DNA of 64,000 nt. Source: Acephala macrosclerotiorum (taxonomy: Eukaryota > Ascomycota > Leotiomycetes > Helotiales > Mollisiaceae). This document shows, one piece after another, positions 33,506 through 44,699 of this stretch. Position numbers and translations under genes: made by a program. The first letter of the stretch is position 1, and every line of letters starts with the position of its first letter. The stretch spans positions 1 to 64,000 of the forward strand of contig MU119301.1 in assembly GCA_014904845.1 (NCBI GenBank), in the 5' to 3' direction. Under the pieces are notes generated by a model, which saw only the letters and a list, made by a program, of their open reading frames with translations, had not been told where the DNA came from and did no database searches.

Positions 33506-36500
33506 ATGACTACCTTCAACATGACGAATTTTTCCTGCTCGTTCAAAGCGCCCTCGAGCTGCTGCATCGGCACAGGCCGTAGCCCACCATCTCCAGACGG
33601 TGATGCTCCTCGATCCGCATCTTCATCCAAGCCGGGCAAACGGTTGTCAAAGGACCACATTCCGACTTGGAGAACCATCGAAACTGAAACGAATCAAACC
33701 GCCGAGCTACGCGCCATTTTTGAGGAAGAGACAGCTGGTGAGGTGAACGAGATCCCTCGCATCAAGCATAAAGGCACTGCTGTATTCAGAGAGATGCTAG
33801 CGATTAATGACGACTCTTCAGACAAGGAGTCTATCAAGATCAAGCCTAGAAAGAGCTCTAATACTCTCAAGACTGTCACTCAGAAGCTCAAGAAACATTT
33901 GTCAAGGGATTCGGCACTCTCCAAGCGGTATTCGAGGTCTAGCGTTGGAACGAGCGAGGAAGAGGTTGAACGCAGAGCAGAGCTGAGGCGGATCAGAGAA
34001 AGGAGAATACGAGAGGAATTAAGCAACGAAGGCGTTTATGATGATGACGCGAAGTCCGCATCCTCTGTTGCGGTCGCATCTACATCTCCCCCAAGAACAA
34101 AAAGAAGTCATTTTCTATGGTCGCCAGGCAATCAACTTCCACTTCCACTCTTGACACCTCCTGCATTGCCGTTGCCCAAGCTTTCTTTTCCACACCTTTC
34201 TCCACTTCCCCGGTAAGTCTCTCGCAATTGAATCATACCAAGTACTACTAACTTTCCAAAGACGAAAGGATCCTTTCTCTGATGCAACTCCAACGGAAGG
34301 CTCGTCAACAAATCGCACTCCAAGACGCTGGTCAGATCCCGAGTCGAGCTTCAACACACCGGTCAACTCAGAGATACCGCTTTCCCGACGCTACAGCTCA
34401 CCATACTTCTCAGAATGGGAGACCCAAAGCAGTGAGCCACCAGTATACGTACCATCGCGCAAACGCAGCTCGATCCCGACGATGCCACCGCAGCCCATTA
34501 TACATCCTACAATATTACCAAGTATTGCAGTTCCTGCTCGATCCTCTTGGAGGCTCTCTTTCTCCACAGATAATCGTGGTAACAATCTTCGCAAACTCAG
34601 TCAAGGGAGTGCAATCCCTATCACCTTGGATCCCAGCCAATTGCGATCTAAATCTCCTCCCCTCGGCGAAGGAATTCACAGCCCTGGCTTGAGACTTTCC
34701 TCCCAGAGGCTATTGAGCTCTGATGAAACTGGCAACCTTGAGTCGGCTGCTTCGTATTCTCAGACTTGTACTGCAAGCGAAGACTTTGGAGGTGTTGATG
34801 GTGTCGGCGATGGCTCTACCATGATACATCTTCATGAAATGGGTATTTCGCAAAGACTTTCTGCACGAGGTCTTCAAAGCTCTTGTTCTTCTCCACAATT
34901 GTCCAACTGGGGCTCCCATCAACGCCCCGTTGATGGTCGGAGTGGATCGTCACATGTTCCTACTGAACGCTCCCGCTGCATGCATGATACGGATGATTCT
35001 GCACATTTGAGTGAGCGAATTCCTCAGTCTTGGGGACAGATTGTCCATGGTGATCCATCGTCTGTTTACCCTTCTGCCGCCAACAGCCTTCAGTCGTCAA
35101 GAGAAAGCTCTCGCTTCAACCTTCTGTCGTTACTGCCTGGCGTCCGGAACAAGATTGGGGCCTCAGACTATCAAGGTAGAAATAAAGATTCTGGATTATA
35201 GAAGATACTAACAAATAATGTTCAGCAATTGTCTCCTCGCAAACAAACCTCAGTCTCCCCCGTACGCCTACTACCAACCTCTCTTCAACCAGCCTAACAA
35301 TTCCACCAGCAAGATACCCTCACCGCTCAAACCCAGACGACAGCTCGCTGATTGCATCTGAGACCTCCTCTTTTCGAGAACGGGAGGTCGAGCTTAATGC
35401 AGTACAGACCAGGTTTGCCGCAGCCGAAGCTAGGAGGGTACAAACTACGCCGGTTTCAAGCAAGTTCCGAGAGGAATTCAATAGCGAAATTGAAGAAACT
35501 CCTGTACCTGAACAACGAAGAAGATCTTCGGCTTTCTCCAAACTTGCAAAGTTTGCTTATAGAACTTATGACGGTGCAAAGTTGGAAGAGCTTTTGGACA
35601 TTCCAGTTCCGAAATTCGACCCTAACCAGCTTAAGACGCCTGGCGCCCGTGCTACACCAGCCCTTAGGACTCCTTTTAGCCCCGCTCATCCTAGTGGTGG
35701 AGACCTTCTGAGTCCTTTCGGCCCAGGTGCAGCAGGTGTTTTGAGCCCTTTGCAAGATGATGAAGTGACCAATGCATGGGGTAAAGCTCTAAAAAAGACG
35801 GGGGATGAGAGGGCACATGAAGTTGGTGATCATTTGCAGCTTCCTCGGAAGAGAAGTGTCAGCCCAGCAAGAAAGAAAAGTGCCATTGAAGACGAATTGC
35901 CGAAAAGTGTCTTTGGCAACTTCACCCAGATCGGCAAGACCAAGAAAAAACACGCTCCCGTTGGCCATGGTAAAAGCGCTGCAGAAGAGTACAACGAACG
36001 TTTCCAAGAGCGCCTGGCGGTCAAAGAGCAGGTATTGAACTCCTGGGAAGAAGAAATGGCAGCCTCGGCTGAGAGAGCAAAGGCAAGATCTAGGAACATT
36101 GTGAAGAAGACCAAACCCACCGGTCCAGATAGAAGGTATCCTGCATCATGGTCTCGTTTTCCAAGCCACAACCGCGATGAGCGAAGCACCAGTGCTGGAC
36201 CTAGCAACAGAGTTGATACCAAGGACTTTGCTGTCCTAGGCCACGAGGAGAATGGCGAGGTCGTCTGGTGTCTCGAGCACGATGACGAGGGCCACCACTC
36301 GGTGATTAACGATCCCAATGCAGGAAAAAGCTTCAGAGACAAGGTCAAAGACCGAGTTCGGCATAAAGCGTATAAATTCGATACGGCGGATCGTCAATCT
36401 TCTCACACCAGTGGTCGGAGAGGGAGCTTGACTATTGCAAACGAACTAGAGTATCCAGAGTTGGAGATTCTGCCTGTCACTCTTATGACGGAGGCAGAGA

Positions 36501-36994
36501 TGAATGCATACCATGAAGAAGAGGAGAAGGCGGCGGAACGAAAAAGGGCCGAAGACGCTGCAGGACCCTCTGGACCAAGAGAACCTGGAGGACCGCATGC
36601 AAGAATAAGTCGGGTTGATGGAAATTCTGAAGGAGACGAGGATGATGCTTCGATTCGAGGCCCACGTCTGAGAGGCTCGGTAATGAATATCGCAGACCCA
36701 AAGTTTTACCAGGACTGTATTGTTCTCCCTCCTGAGATTGTACAACCTGCACAGCACGCAAACCAACCCGGAACTCCAATTAAGGCCGAGAAGAAGGATA
36801 AGTATAGGACTTGGAGTGGAAGAGAATTTGATGGTTATCGATATGGCAAGGATAGGACGAAGAGGATGAGTCTTGGTTCGATGGTTTTGAGAAAGAGTAC
36901 TGATGATCATCTGTCTGAGGTAGAGAGGATGGAGAGGGCTGAGAGGGAGAAATTTCTCAAGGTTGCCGAAGAGACGTGGAGTGGTTATGAATAG
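33506..36994 (+). CDS. Large unknown Ser/Arg-rich protein
   Basis: Exons 33506-34212, 34262-35175 and 35226-36994 join in phase (GTAAGT and GTAGAA donors, ACTAAC branch sites) to 1129 residues. I recognise no family. A basic/acidic N-terminal part (TLKTVTQKLKKHLSRDSALSK, then a charged helix AELRRIRERRIREELS) is followed by a long Ser/Pro-rich middle. The C-terminal 500 residues are more ordered-looking: KLAKFAYRTYDGAKLEELLD, NAWGKALKKTGDERAHE, EYNERFQERLAVKEQVLNSW, VVWCLEHDDEGHH, and the tail KYRTWSGREFDGYRYGKDR. The helix-rich, basic composition hints at a cytoskeletal or chromatin scaffold but does not show it. The start is the first ATG after a pyrimidine-rich leader; the frame is open upstream without ATG. 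Convergent with the POF1-like gene. Confidence 0.78.
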
Positions 36995-37237
36995 GCCTCT
37001 ATTACGGAGTCTTGGAGTATGAGTAGTGGTTTGCCATGTGAACTACAGGCAAGAACAAATCCAGGGGAGAAGAGATTGGACAAACGTGGGTTTGAGGATA
37101 TGGATATGCCCCTTTGAGGGAGACTTCACTATCAATAGTAAGTTATAGACACTCATCCATAGAAGAAAGTATAGATAGACGAGCACTTAGCTTTACTGCA
37201 ATCGTGTATTTATGAACAATCAAATCATTATCCTCAC

Positions 37238-38188
37238 TTAGTCATCTAGATACAGCCTCTCTCCTAACACCCACTCCTTCACCCCACTCGTCACCAACTT
37301 ATCAAGTAAGTCTCTATCCCCAGCTTTAACAGCCTCCCTGACCCTTGTACTACTAACTACTTCCTCACCTTCCTTCCTCCCCTCAACCATCTCTATCCTT
37401 CCTTCAGTAATCCATTCCTTCCTCGCACCCTCACTTTCTCTCTTCCCTTCTCTCAAATCATTTATGTACTCATCTTGCTCAGCGCGAGAATTTGTGTAAG
37501 ACGTACTTGTATCTGGACGGTATGTAACTCGTACACGGTGTGAAGAAAAGAAGGGTTGTAAGACTGAGAGGTTATTGGGAGAGTAGTATTTCGTGGAGAG
37601 TAGACGGATGAGGGTGTCGTAGCCTAGGAGGTGGATTTGTTCGGTATCTTTTGGGTATGTTCCGCTTTCTGATATGCTGGCTGCTTTGTCGTGGAAGTAG
37701 GGGAGTTTCGTGACTCCTATGTCTATGGCTATATCCTCCTCATTGGACTCTTTTGTGGTGGACGGTTGGGAGGGGAGTGTGGAGAGGAGGTCGCGGGCGA
37801 AGATTGTCATCATGAGGAGTCGGTGTTCGAAGATGGCGGGCTTTGGGGCTTTGTCGGCATTTTGCGTTGCGAGGAGGAGGAGCAGGCGGCGGGGCGGGGC
37901 GTAGGGTTGTGTGTCGTGAAGGAGGGCGGAGGTTGCTATTCGGAGGTGGGCGAGAGTGGGGGGATTGTAGGAGGAATCGAGGATGTAGAGGGTTTTTGGG
38001 GCGGGCGGCGGAGATGTTGGTGGTTTTGTGAAAGAGGGAGGAAAGGCGGAAGAGGTGGTTATTGTTGTGAGAAGGCGGAAATTCGAGGAGGAGGATGCGA
38101 AGGTGTGGAGGAAGTTCGTTAATGTGGGGAGGGAGGAGCGGAGTTGTTGCATGTCTGTGGAGGGGGCGGACCTCGAGGAGGTGCTCAT
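37238..38188 (-). CDS. POF1: POF1/NMNAT-like nucleotidyltransferase
   Basis: 316 residues from ATG 38188 (MSTSSRSAPSTDMQQLRSS); a longer open frame upstream has only TTG. The nucleotidyltransferase fold is shown by TLYILDSSYNPPTLAHLRIA at residues 67-86, with the NPPT..H form of the (H/T)xGH motif at 75-81. Further support is EHRLLMMTIFARDL, YDTLIRLLSTKYY and the C-terminal SSTRVREAVKAGD, which matches the ISSTxxR nucleotide-binding motif. This layout fits yeast Pof1, related to nicotinamide mononucleotide adenylyltransferases. Whether it makes NAD+ or has another role (Pof1 has been linked to filamentation and ER protein quality control) cannot be read from the sequence. Divergent from the reductase gene at 38479. 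Confidence 0.82.
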   Translation of the reverse strand: MSTSSRSAPSTDMQQLRSSLPTLTNFLHTFASSSSNFRLLTTITTSSAFPPSFTKPPTSPPPAPKTLYILDSSYNPPTLAHLRIATSALLHDTQPYAPPRRLLLLLATQNADKAPKPAIFEHRLLMMTIFARDLLSTLPSQPSTTKESNEEDIAIDIGVTKLPYFHDKAASISESGTYPKDTEQIHLLGYDTLIRLLSTKYYSPNNLSVLQPFFSSHRVRVTYRPDTSTSYTNSRAEQDEYINDLREGKRESEGARKEWITEGRIEMVEGRKEGEEVVSSTRVREAVKAGDRDLLDKLVTSGVKEWVLGERLYLDD

Positions 38189-38478
38189 TGTTCGATTGAG
38201 AGGTTCAACATTGAATGTCTGCAAGAGAACTTGTAAATGTTTGAGTTGAAGCGTTGAAATGATCGTCGAATGTCAATCTGCTGCCCACCGGGAACTTTCA
38301 AAGCAAGGCTGACCAGGTGGGGCGCCCCTCATTTGCAGCAAGGCTGAGATTCGCTTGTCTCGGCATCTGAATGTGTTGTCCCCATAGCTTTCTAAGTGAC
38401 GACATTGAAGTTATTCTCGTTCGACTCTCAAGGCGCAGTCTGCTGCTCTGCAGGTGCAAGTCCAAATACCACAGCATC
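38189..38478. promoter_or_regulatory. Shared divergent promoter of POF1-like and reductase genes
   Basis: 290 bp between opposed start codons. No specific site is claimed. Confidence 0.45.
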
Positions 38479-39478
38479 ATGGCGCTCGTTGAGAATTGGT
38501 TGCCTCCGTCGAAGGAGAATTGGGAGTTGGTTGTTTGGCTGTTTCAGTTCTTCCCTTTGGTATGTGTTGTTCGTCGGGCTTGAGGGACATTCTGCTGATG
38601 TTGATGCACAGATCACGATCCTACAATGGGGCCTGGATTGGTATGGTGCTGGAAAAACATCTGGGAAGAGCGTTTTCAATATCCCAGGGAAGATTGCGTG
38701 GATTACGATGGAGGTTCCAGGATTCCTTACGCTGCTATATGTCATGAATACTCTTCCAGAAGGTGGTATTCTTTCTTTGCCATGGGAGAATAAGGCGATG
38801 GGAGGTCTATTTGTGGGTATTTCTATCTTAAATGAACATCTTCCTGTTGCTAATACACAACTGCAGGTCTTCCACTACCTCTATCGCGCCATTATCTTCC
38901 CGCTCCTGAATCCTTCCATGGCCCCCATCCACCTCCTTGTTTGGCTTGCCGCTATCGCTTTCCAACTCACAAACGGTCTTTCGATCGGTGGCTGGCTCGG
39001 CGCCTATGGCCCAACAACTCGTGCAGAGTGGCAGCAGGAAGGAAACTACAAAGTCGGAGGAAGGATGGTGCTTGGACTGATGATTTGGGCCCTTGGACTC
39101 TTCGGCAACATATTTCATGACGATGAATTACGAGAGATCCGTCGAGCAGCAGCAAGAAATCAAAAGAAGAGAGCGCAAGAGGCAGAGGAGAGTACAGGAA
39201 AGGGAAAAGGAGAGAAGGTTGGTGTGGAGAAGGTTTATTTGATTCCGCAGAATGGGCTATTCCGGTGGACTCTCTACCCACATTATCTGTGCGAGTGGAT
39301 TGAGTGGGGCGGGCTCTATATCATGGCTGGGAGTGGCTGTGTTCCTGCGAGGAACTTCTTGCTTAACGAGATTGCCACAATGTTGCCGAGGGCAGTCCAG
39401 GGGAAGAGATGGTACATTGCGAGGTTTGGGAAAGAGAAAGTTGCTGGTAGGACGGCGGTTATTCCTGGCATTCTTTGA
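38479..39478 (+). CDS. 3-oxo-5-alpha-steroid 4-dehydrogenase family protein
   Basis: Exons 38479-38559, 38612-38812 and 38867-39478 join in phase to 297 residues. Several membrane segments are followed by the family C-terminus: FHYLYRAIIFPLLNPSMAPI, LGLFGNIFHDDELREIRR, YLIPQNGLFRWTLYPHYLCE and WIEWGGLYIMAGSG. Steroid 5-alpha-reductases and their fungal relatives reduce an enone or the alpha double bond of polyprenol-type substrates with NADPH; the fungal substrate is unknown. It is an integral membrane protein, probably ER. Intron 2 has a GTGGGT donor and is exactly 54 nt without an in-frame stop, so retention would add 18 residues. Splicing is preferred because it restores GLFVFHYLYR. Confidence 0.87.
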
Positions 39479-39811
39479 CGGGCATTAATCTGGGGGCTAT
39501 TGGGACTTGGCGTCATCGGGTACGGTAATCATACATGGCTTAGAGCGGTTTTGCGTCTGTCACGATGATGATCATAGAGTAATGGTTAAACTTTGCATTC
39601 AAATTACTGCGATGGAGAGCAATAACAGCATGACTATAGGACATCTGAAATCCAACATTTGGTCCTCAATTAGCTTCCATCCAAAGAAACGACGGCATCA
39701 TTGTCGTTAGCATGACAGCCGTAAACATAAATCTATCAAGAAAACTCGTAATCAAATAATCATGTCGCTCTCATTCATTCTGTCGTGGAAATTCATGTAT
39801 TCAATATATTG
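39479..39811. other. Intergenic region between convergent genes
   Basis: 333 bp of 3' flanks of the reductase (+) and aquaporin (-) genes. Nothing else recognised. Confidence 0.45.
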
Positions 39812-41456
39812 TTAGCGAGAATATCTGCTCAAAGGACGGCCTGCTCGTCGAGCCTCTCTTCTCTGCATGATCTCCGCACGCTTCTCATCGTTCTTTGTAG
39901 GGTCATTCTTGATGTCGCCATCTTGACCTGGATTTGCCATCTCGTACTCGAGCATCTTGATGAATTTGTAGAAGAAGACCGCAATGAACGTGCCGACGAT
40001 TGGTTCGACCCCTGAAGATGAATGTTAGCAATAATACTCGGTGTTGAGGTGTGGGAGAACTTACAGTAGATCCAATGTTCGTGATCGAAAATGCCTGTAA
40101 CAACACAAGGTCCGAAACTTCTAGCGGGGTTGAGTGAACCACCAGTGTAGTACACACCAACCATCTCGGCAATGAAAAGTGCAAGACCAATACCGACAGG
40201 TGCAATGAAGGTAGCCTTATGCTTCTCCTTTGCCAACATGAAGATGGTGAAGACCAATTCGGCTGTGAGGATAGCCTCGATGAATACACCTTGAACCAAA
40301 CTCGCACCACCAGCCAAAGTCGTCCTGACATTGAGCGGAGTAGGGAACAATCCCAGCACCATGGCTGAAGCAGCGATTCCACCAGCAATCTGAGCAACGA
40401 ACAGACACATCGCTCGAACGATAGGAAGTGCCCCCACGAGCACCATTCCAAAAGTAACTGCGGGGTTGAACAGTCCTCCTGAGATACGGAAGAAAATCCA
40501 TACGTTAACCATCAAGGAGAATCCAAAAATGATGGAGATGTATAGGTAGACCGAGACATTGAAACCAGTAGCTCCTCCAGATGTGGTGTTGCTGGTGGAG
40601 GACGAGTCGCTGGATGCGGAAGACTGGATGTTGGCTACCTGGGTACCAGCGAAGGCGAAGAAGAGGAACATGGTCGTTCCGACAAATTCTCCGATGGTAG
40701 CTACGAAATCTGAGGTAGGTGTTACTGGTGTGCATTGAAGTATTGGTGATGGATGGATGACTTACGATTCTTGAAGTTGCTATTCATCCATTGCGTCCAT
40801 GGGAGTCTCAAGACTTCTGCTTTCTCCTGCGGACTCAGATTCTTGAAATCGATGGTTGCCCGTCCCGAACCGTACTTTTGCTGCTCGTAATTGTACCCAT
40901 CAACACTTTCTTCATCGCTAATTCGCTTTCTATCAGAACTCCAATCTCCTCGTTCCAGGTCACGATCTGCTCTCGTCTCTTCGAAATATGGTTTTGAAGC
41001 TGAGCCTGGTGCTCTCTCATAAGGATTAATGTTGCGGTATGGACGAGGTGGCCGGGATCGGTCGTAGTCTGGATGGCCGTTGTAGTCATCTCGTCTCCAT
41101 CCACGGTCTTCATCTCTGTAGTATTCATCGTCACGGGATCCTAAGGGACGTCTTGAGCCGCTGTCGCCAGTGAAACTGGGACGCTCTCGGTCATATTCGC
41201 CCTGAGACTGGCTTCGTCCTGGCACTGCTCCGCTTGGTCTCCGTCGTAAGCCTGCTCCTCGAAAGCTCTCTGGATCGGCGGTGGTGTATTGGTCGTTGAT
41301 GGGTGTACGCTCGGGCGAGTAAGTAATTCGGGACTGGTACGCTCGTCCTGGCGACTGAGGAGGTATTGGCGGAGAGTTCGGTCGCTTTATGAGTTCTCCA
41401 TCTGCCGTCCTGCTGCCGTAGTGCTGAGGCAGCTCACTGGGTCCTTCTCCGGGCAT
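39812..41456 (-). CDS. Aquaporin with long hydrophilic N-terminal extension
   Basis: Exons 41456-40766, 40709-40065 and 40011-39812 join in phase to 511 residues. The channel core starts near residue 231 (HFVATIGEFVGTTMFLFFAF). It carries both half-helix motifs intact, GLFNPAVTFG and GSLNPARSFG, with the usual six membrane segments and the end GVEPIVGTFIAVFFYKFIK. Two intact NPA motifs favour a water-channel-type (or multi-purpose) MIP over a Fps1-type glycerol facilitator. The 230-residue N-terminal extension is unusual: it is Arg/Asp/Tyr-rich, highly charged and probably disordered, with proline-rich PPIPPQSP near its start. Such extensions gate some fungal aquaporins, but gating here is inferred. 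The C-tail is charged (KNDPTKNDEKRAEIMQRREA). Confidence 0.93.
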
Positions 41457-44400
41457 CTCGACTTGAAAATGCGGAAGTAAAAGTGGTGGTGGAATCTAAG
41501 TATAGGATGGACGGCGACGCAAGACGTGCTCCGTTGTGAATTTGAAATAGCCTTTTAGAGGACTCGTCGTTGCGGCTAATGAGAGATGTGTAGAATATTA
41601 CTTGAGAGGGTACTTGGAATAGAAACATGTAGAGATGGCATGCGTTGGAAGTAATATAGCTGTTTCAAATATGGTCTCCTTTCTTCACCCAGCCGCCGTC
41701 ATCTCAACGTAGATATCTTCCAGCCATACTTGGCCCCGGCTTCCATGGTATCGGGAGTATTGCCTAGCCACATACGTATACCGTGCCTCCTCCATTTCAG
41801 ATTATCCAGGTTGATATGCTTACAGAAGTGGAATGTATACTTGCATGATAAAGGAAAAGCAAAAAATATCGGCGTTCGAGTGCAAAAGGCGGGTGAGATG
41901 GATATTGACAACGATGGAGTTGAGGGACTACCCCAGTGCAAATCAATGTAAGCCAGCGTGTATTATGGATATCCGAAGTCTCTTGTGGTCTAGCCGAACT
42001 TTTGGAAGATTACGAAGAAGGCACGGCCTGCGAACTCCAGGATAAGGAGGGCAATGACGTCGAAGGAGATGTCAAATTCGAAGAGGTAGGTGAGACAGTA
42101 TGCCGAAGTGCGATGGTGAAACGAGGTTGAGGTTGTTTCTAAGGTATAGAGAGCCCAATATACGAGACTCCCGCTGGGATATACCTCGTTGTCGCCCAAA
42201 GAAAAACTCGTGGCAGCGACTCGTGAGTGGACCATCACCAACCTCCCTGAGACAATATCTGGGATAGGATTGTAGAAATCCTGCTCTCAGATCACGATCG
42301 TGAGAACATATTCGGGATGGCAGCGGTTCGTAGAGATCGGAGGCTGCAGTCCATGGTTAGGTACAATTTCTCCTCGTTCCGAGTGAGATTCGCGATGGTC
42401 CATCCCTCTGCCGAAGGTTTCGTGTTTCTCATGCGCAGCAATATTGCGAAAATGGGCGGCGAGAGCTCGAGTCGCGTTGGGCAGAAATACTAGATGATCT
42501 CGCAAATTTGTTGAAGTTGGAGACAGATTGTAAAGCACCACCATTTCGTCCCAAAGATTTTGCTGCAAGCGCGGTCTTGGCGTCACGTTACTTTGACCGA
42601 CTTCATTTCCCACACCGGGTGGCGGGAAGGATTTGATGGATGAAAGATGGTGATGTGGGAATTGACCATGACCTCGATATATGAAGAGGCTGATGCGTTC
42701 AGAAGGACAGTGGGGAGATGTGGTGAAGATATATCCACTCGAGTCCCAGCCTCTTCATTTTAGCGAGGGTGAAAGGGGTGCCTAGGTCAAGGAGTGCCAG
42801 CCACGCTGCTTCCGACAATGCTCGAAATACAGGGTCTGATTCTAAGTCTCAAAATCTGACCGTAAGTGGAGGTGTTGAGAACGCTGGACAATCGTCTGGT
42901 AATCTATTCCTCTGTACTCTATTCTTCTTTATATGACTAAATGGTTGCGAAATGTGTCCAATTTCTACGACATTATAGGAGTAGACCTGAAGAGGGAAGA
43001 ATTAAAGGCTATCTGATCGCTTTTTGTAGCGAAACAAGCACACTTCACAGAGATGGCACTATTGGAAAGGTGCAGCTGGCTGTGACGAAGGCCTTTCTCT
43101 CGTAGCGTGCATTTGAATCGTAGAAACTTAATAAGTTAGTTCTATGCAAATACAACCGTAGTATTACTATTGGGAATATTGAAGTTCCAACACGGATAAC
43201 GTACAATAAGAACGCAAGGCGTTGCGATTCCGAGAGGAGGAATTACAAAAATATCGATTTCGACGACAAGCGTTACTCTCTCGCCCTAGAAAATTAGATT
43301 TGAGGCAAAATACTATACAGCAATGCTTTTTCAACAGGATTCATGACCATTTAGATTGAGCATAATATTTCTCGTCCTAATATATGGTTAAGATAACCTT
43401 TAAACTTTGAAGTGTTGCCGTCGAATTTCTCTGGCCTCGCCTACGGCTCGCAAAGAAAGGAGGCGACCGACGATTAGCGAGAGCCAAAAAAAAATTGAGA
43501 AAACCCTCACAAAAATTGAAAAATAAACAAGAGCCAGCCACACCAGCCTATGGTGTGGCGTACTCCCAAAGCACGTAGTATTGTCCGGTCCGCTGTACAG
43601 GCTTAAGGTAGGAGTTTCTCGGTGTTTACCTCCCGTAACGCATGAGTCTTCACTACCCCGCCACTCTGGTGTGCGTTTGCGTAGAGTGCTGTTTTATGTC
43701 AGTTGTGGTTTTGACTTGAAATTAAATTAGGGAACTTACGTGGCTATTTTGGCGTTGTCCAAGGACGAGGGTTTTTGCTTGTGTAAATCTGTATCGTGCG
43801 AAACTGGCGGAGCTACGGAGCGGATTTTTGGTAGAATAGGATTTTGTGGTGAATGACCGGCACAACACTGTATATTCACTTTGGTGATGCTTTTTGATGA
43901 CAATGATATTACAACCAATTTTAGTTCGTGTGATCTCTCGGCAGCTAAGTTAATGGCAGGTGTTCGTCATCCTGGTATGTTGTTGTTGCCCCTTTTCCGG
44001 CTCGCTAAGCGAATGTCACCACGTCGTAGAAGCTTCTATGTTTAGACTGATTAACAAGGGATAGGTTGCTCACACGCAAGCTTGTTGATTGAATTGAAAG
44101 AATCTGCCATGCGGATGAGAGCGTTGGGGTAGCGGAGAGGGAAGAAGCTCGTGAAGATGGCGATGCTCCAGTGCCTTATTGAGGGTTCACCTATAGTGCA
44201 GGAACCGAAAGACGGGCTATGGAGTAGCATGGAAATATTTCAGCAGACAGCATATCATGGACTATCAAACCCAGCAGAAATTAAATTGCACAAAACTCAG
44301 CAATGGAGCCCATGAGCAATTCTTCATTGTTGGGATTCCCGTGCAGCTTCGCGAGTGTCTCAATGCTGCCAATGCCCCTAGCATCCAACGCTCCACTTCG

Positions 44401-44599
44401 ACCTATTGCTTAAATATTTCAAAATACTGTAAGTGATATTGAAGGGAGTAATTAAGTACTTTTCTCTTACATTTCGAATGAAGTGGTGGGAAAATAGCAT
44501 CGTAGCCTGTAGATGGCGCCTCCCAAGAATTAGAGTTTCGGTAACGCAAAACATAGGAGGACCCAAATCAACATAGCAAGAACAAATTTCGAAGTAATG
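41457..44599. other. Gene-poor stretch upstream of the aquaporin gene
   Basis: Only short, interrupted coding-like pieces (for example minus strand 42613-42287). A-rich runs at about 43487-43526 precede a perfect 9-bp hairpin at 43537-43559. No complete gene, tRNA or rRNA was found. Confidence 0.4.
43537..43559. repeat. Perfect short hairpin in a gene-poor region
   Basis: GCCACACCA, five-base loop GCCTA, then TGGTGTGGC: a 9-bp perfect stem. It follows an A-rich stretch, and GGTAGGAGT/ACTCCC-type complementary pieces lie nearby, so a small structured RNA or an element end are both possible. Confidence 0.4.
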
Positions 44600-44699
44600 A
44601 CGCTTCAAGCTATCAGTAGCACCTTCCTTCTCGTAGATGTAAACAAGCTAGAAATTTTGCTGCCTGCTTCTCTGTGTTTCTCCTCACTCTCTCTCTACA

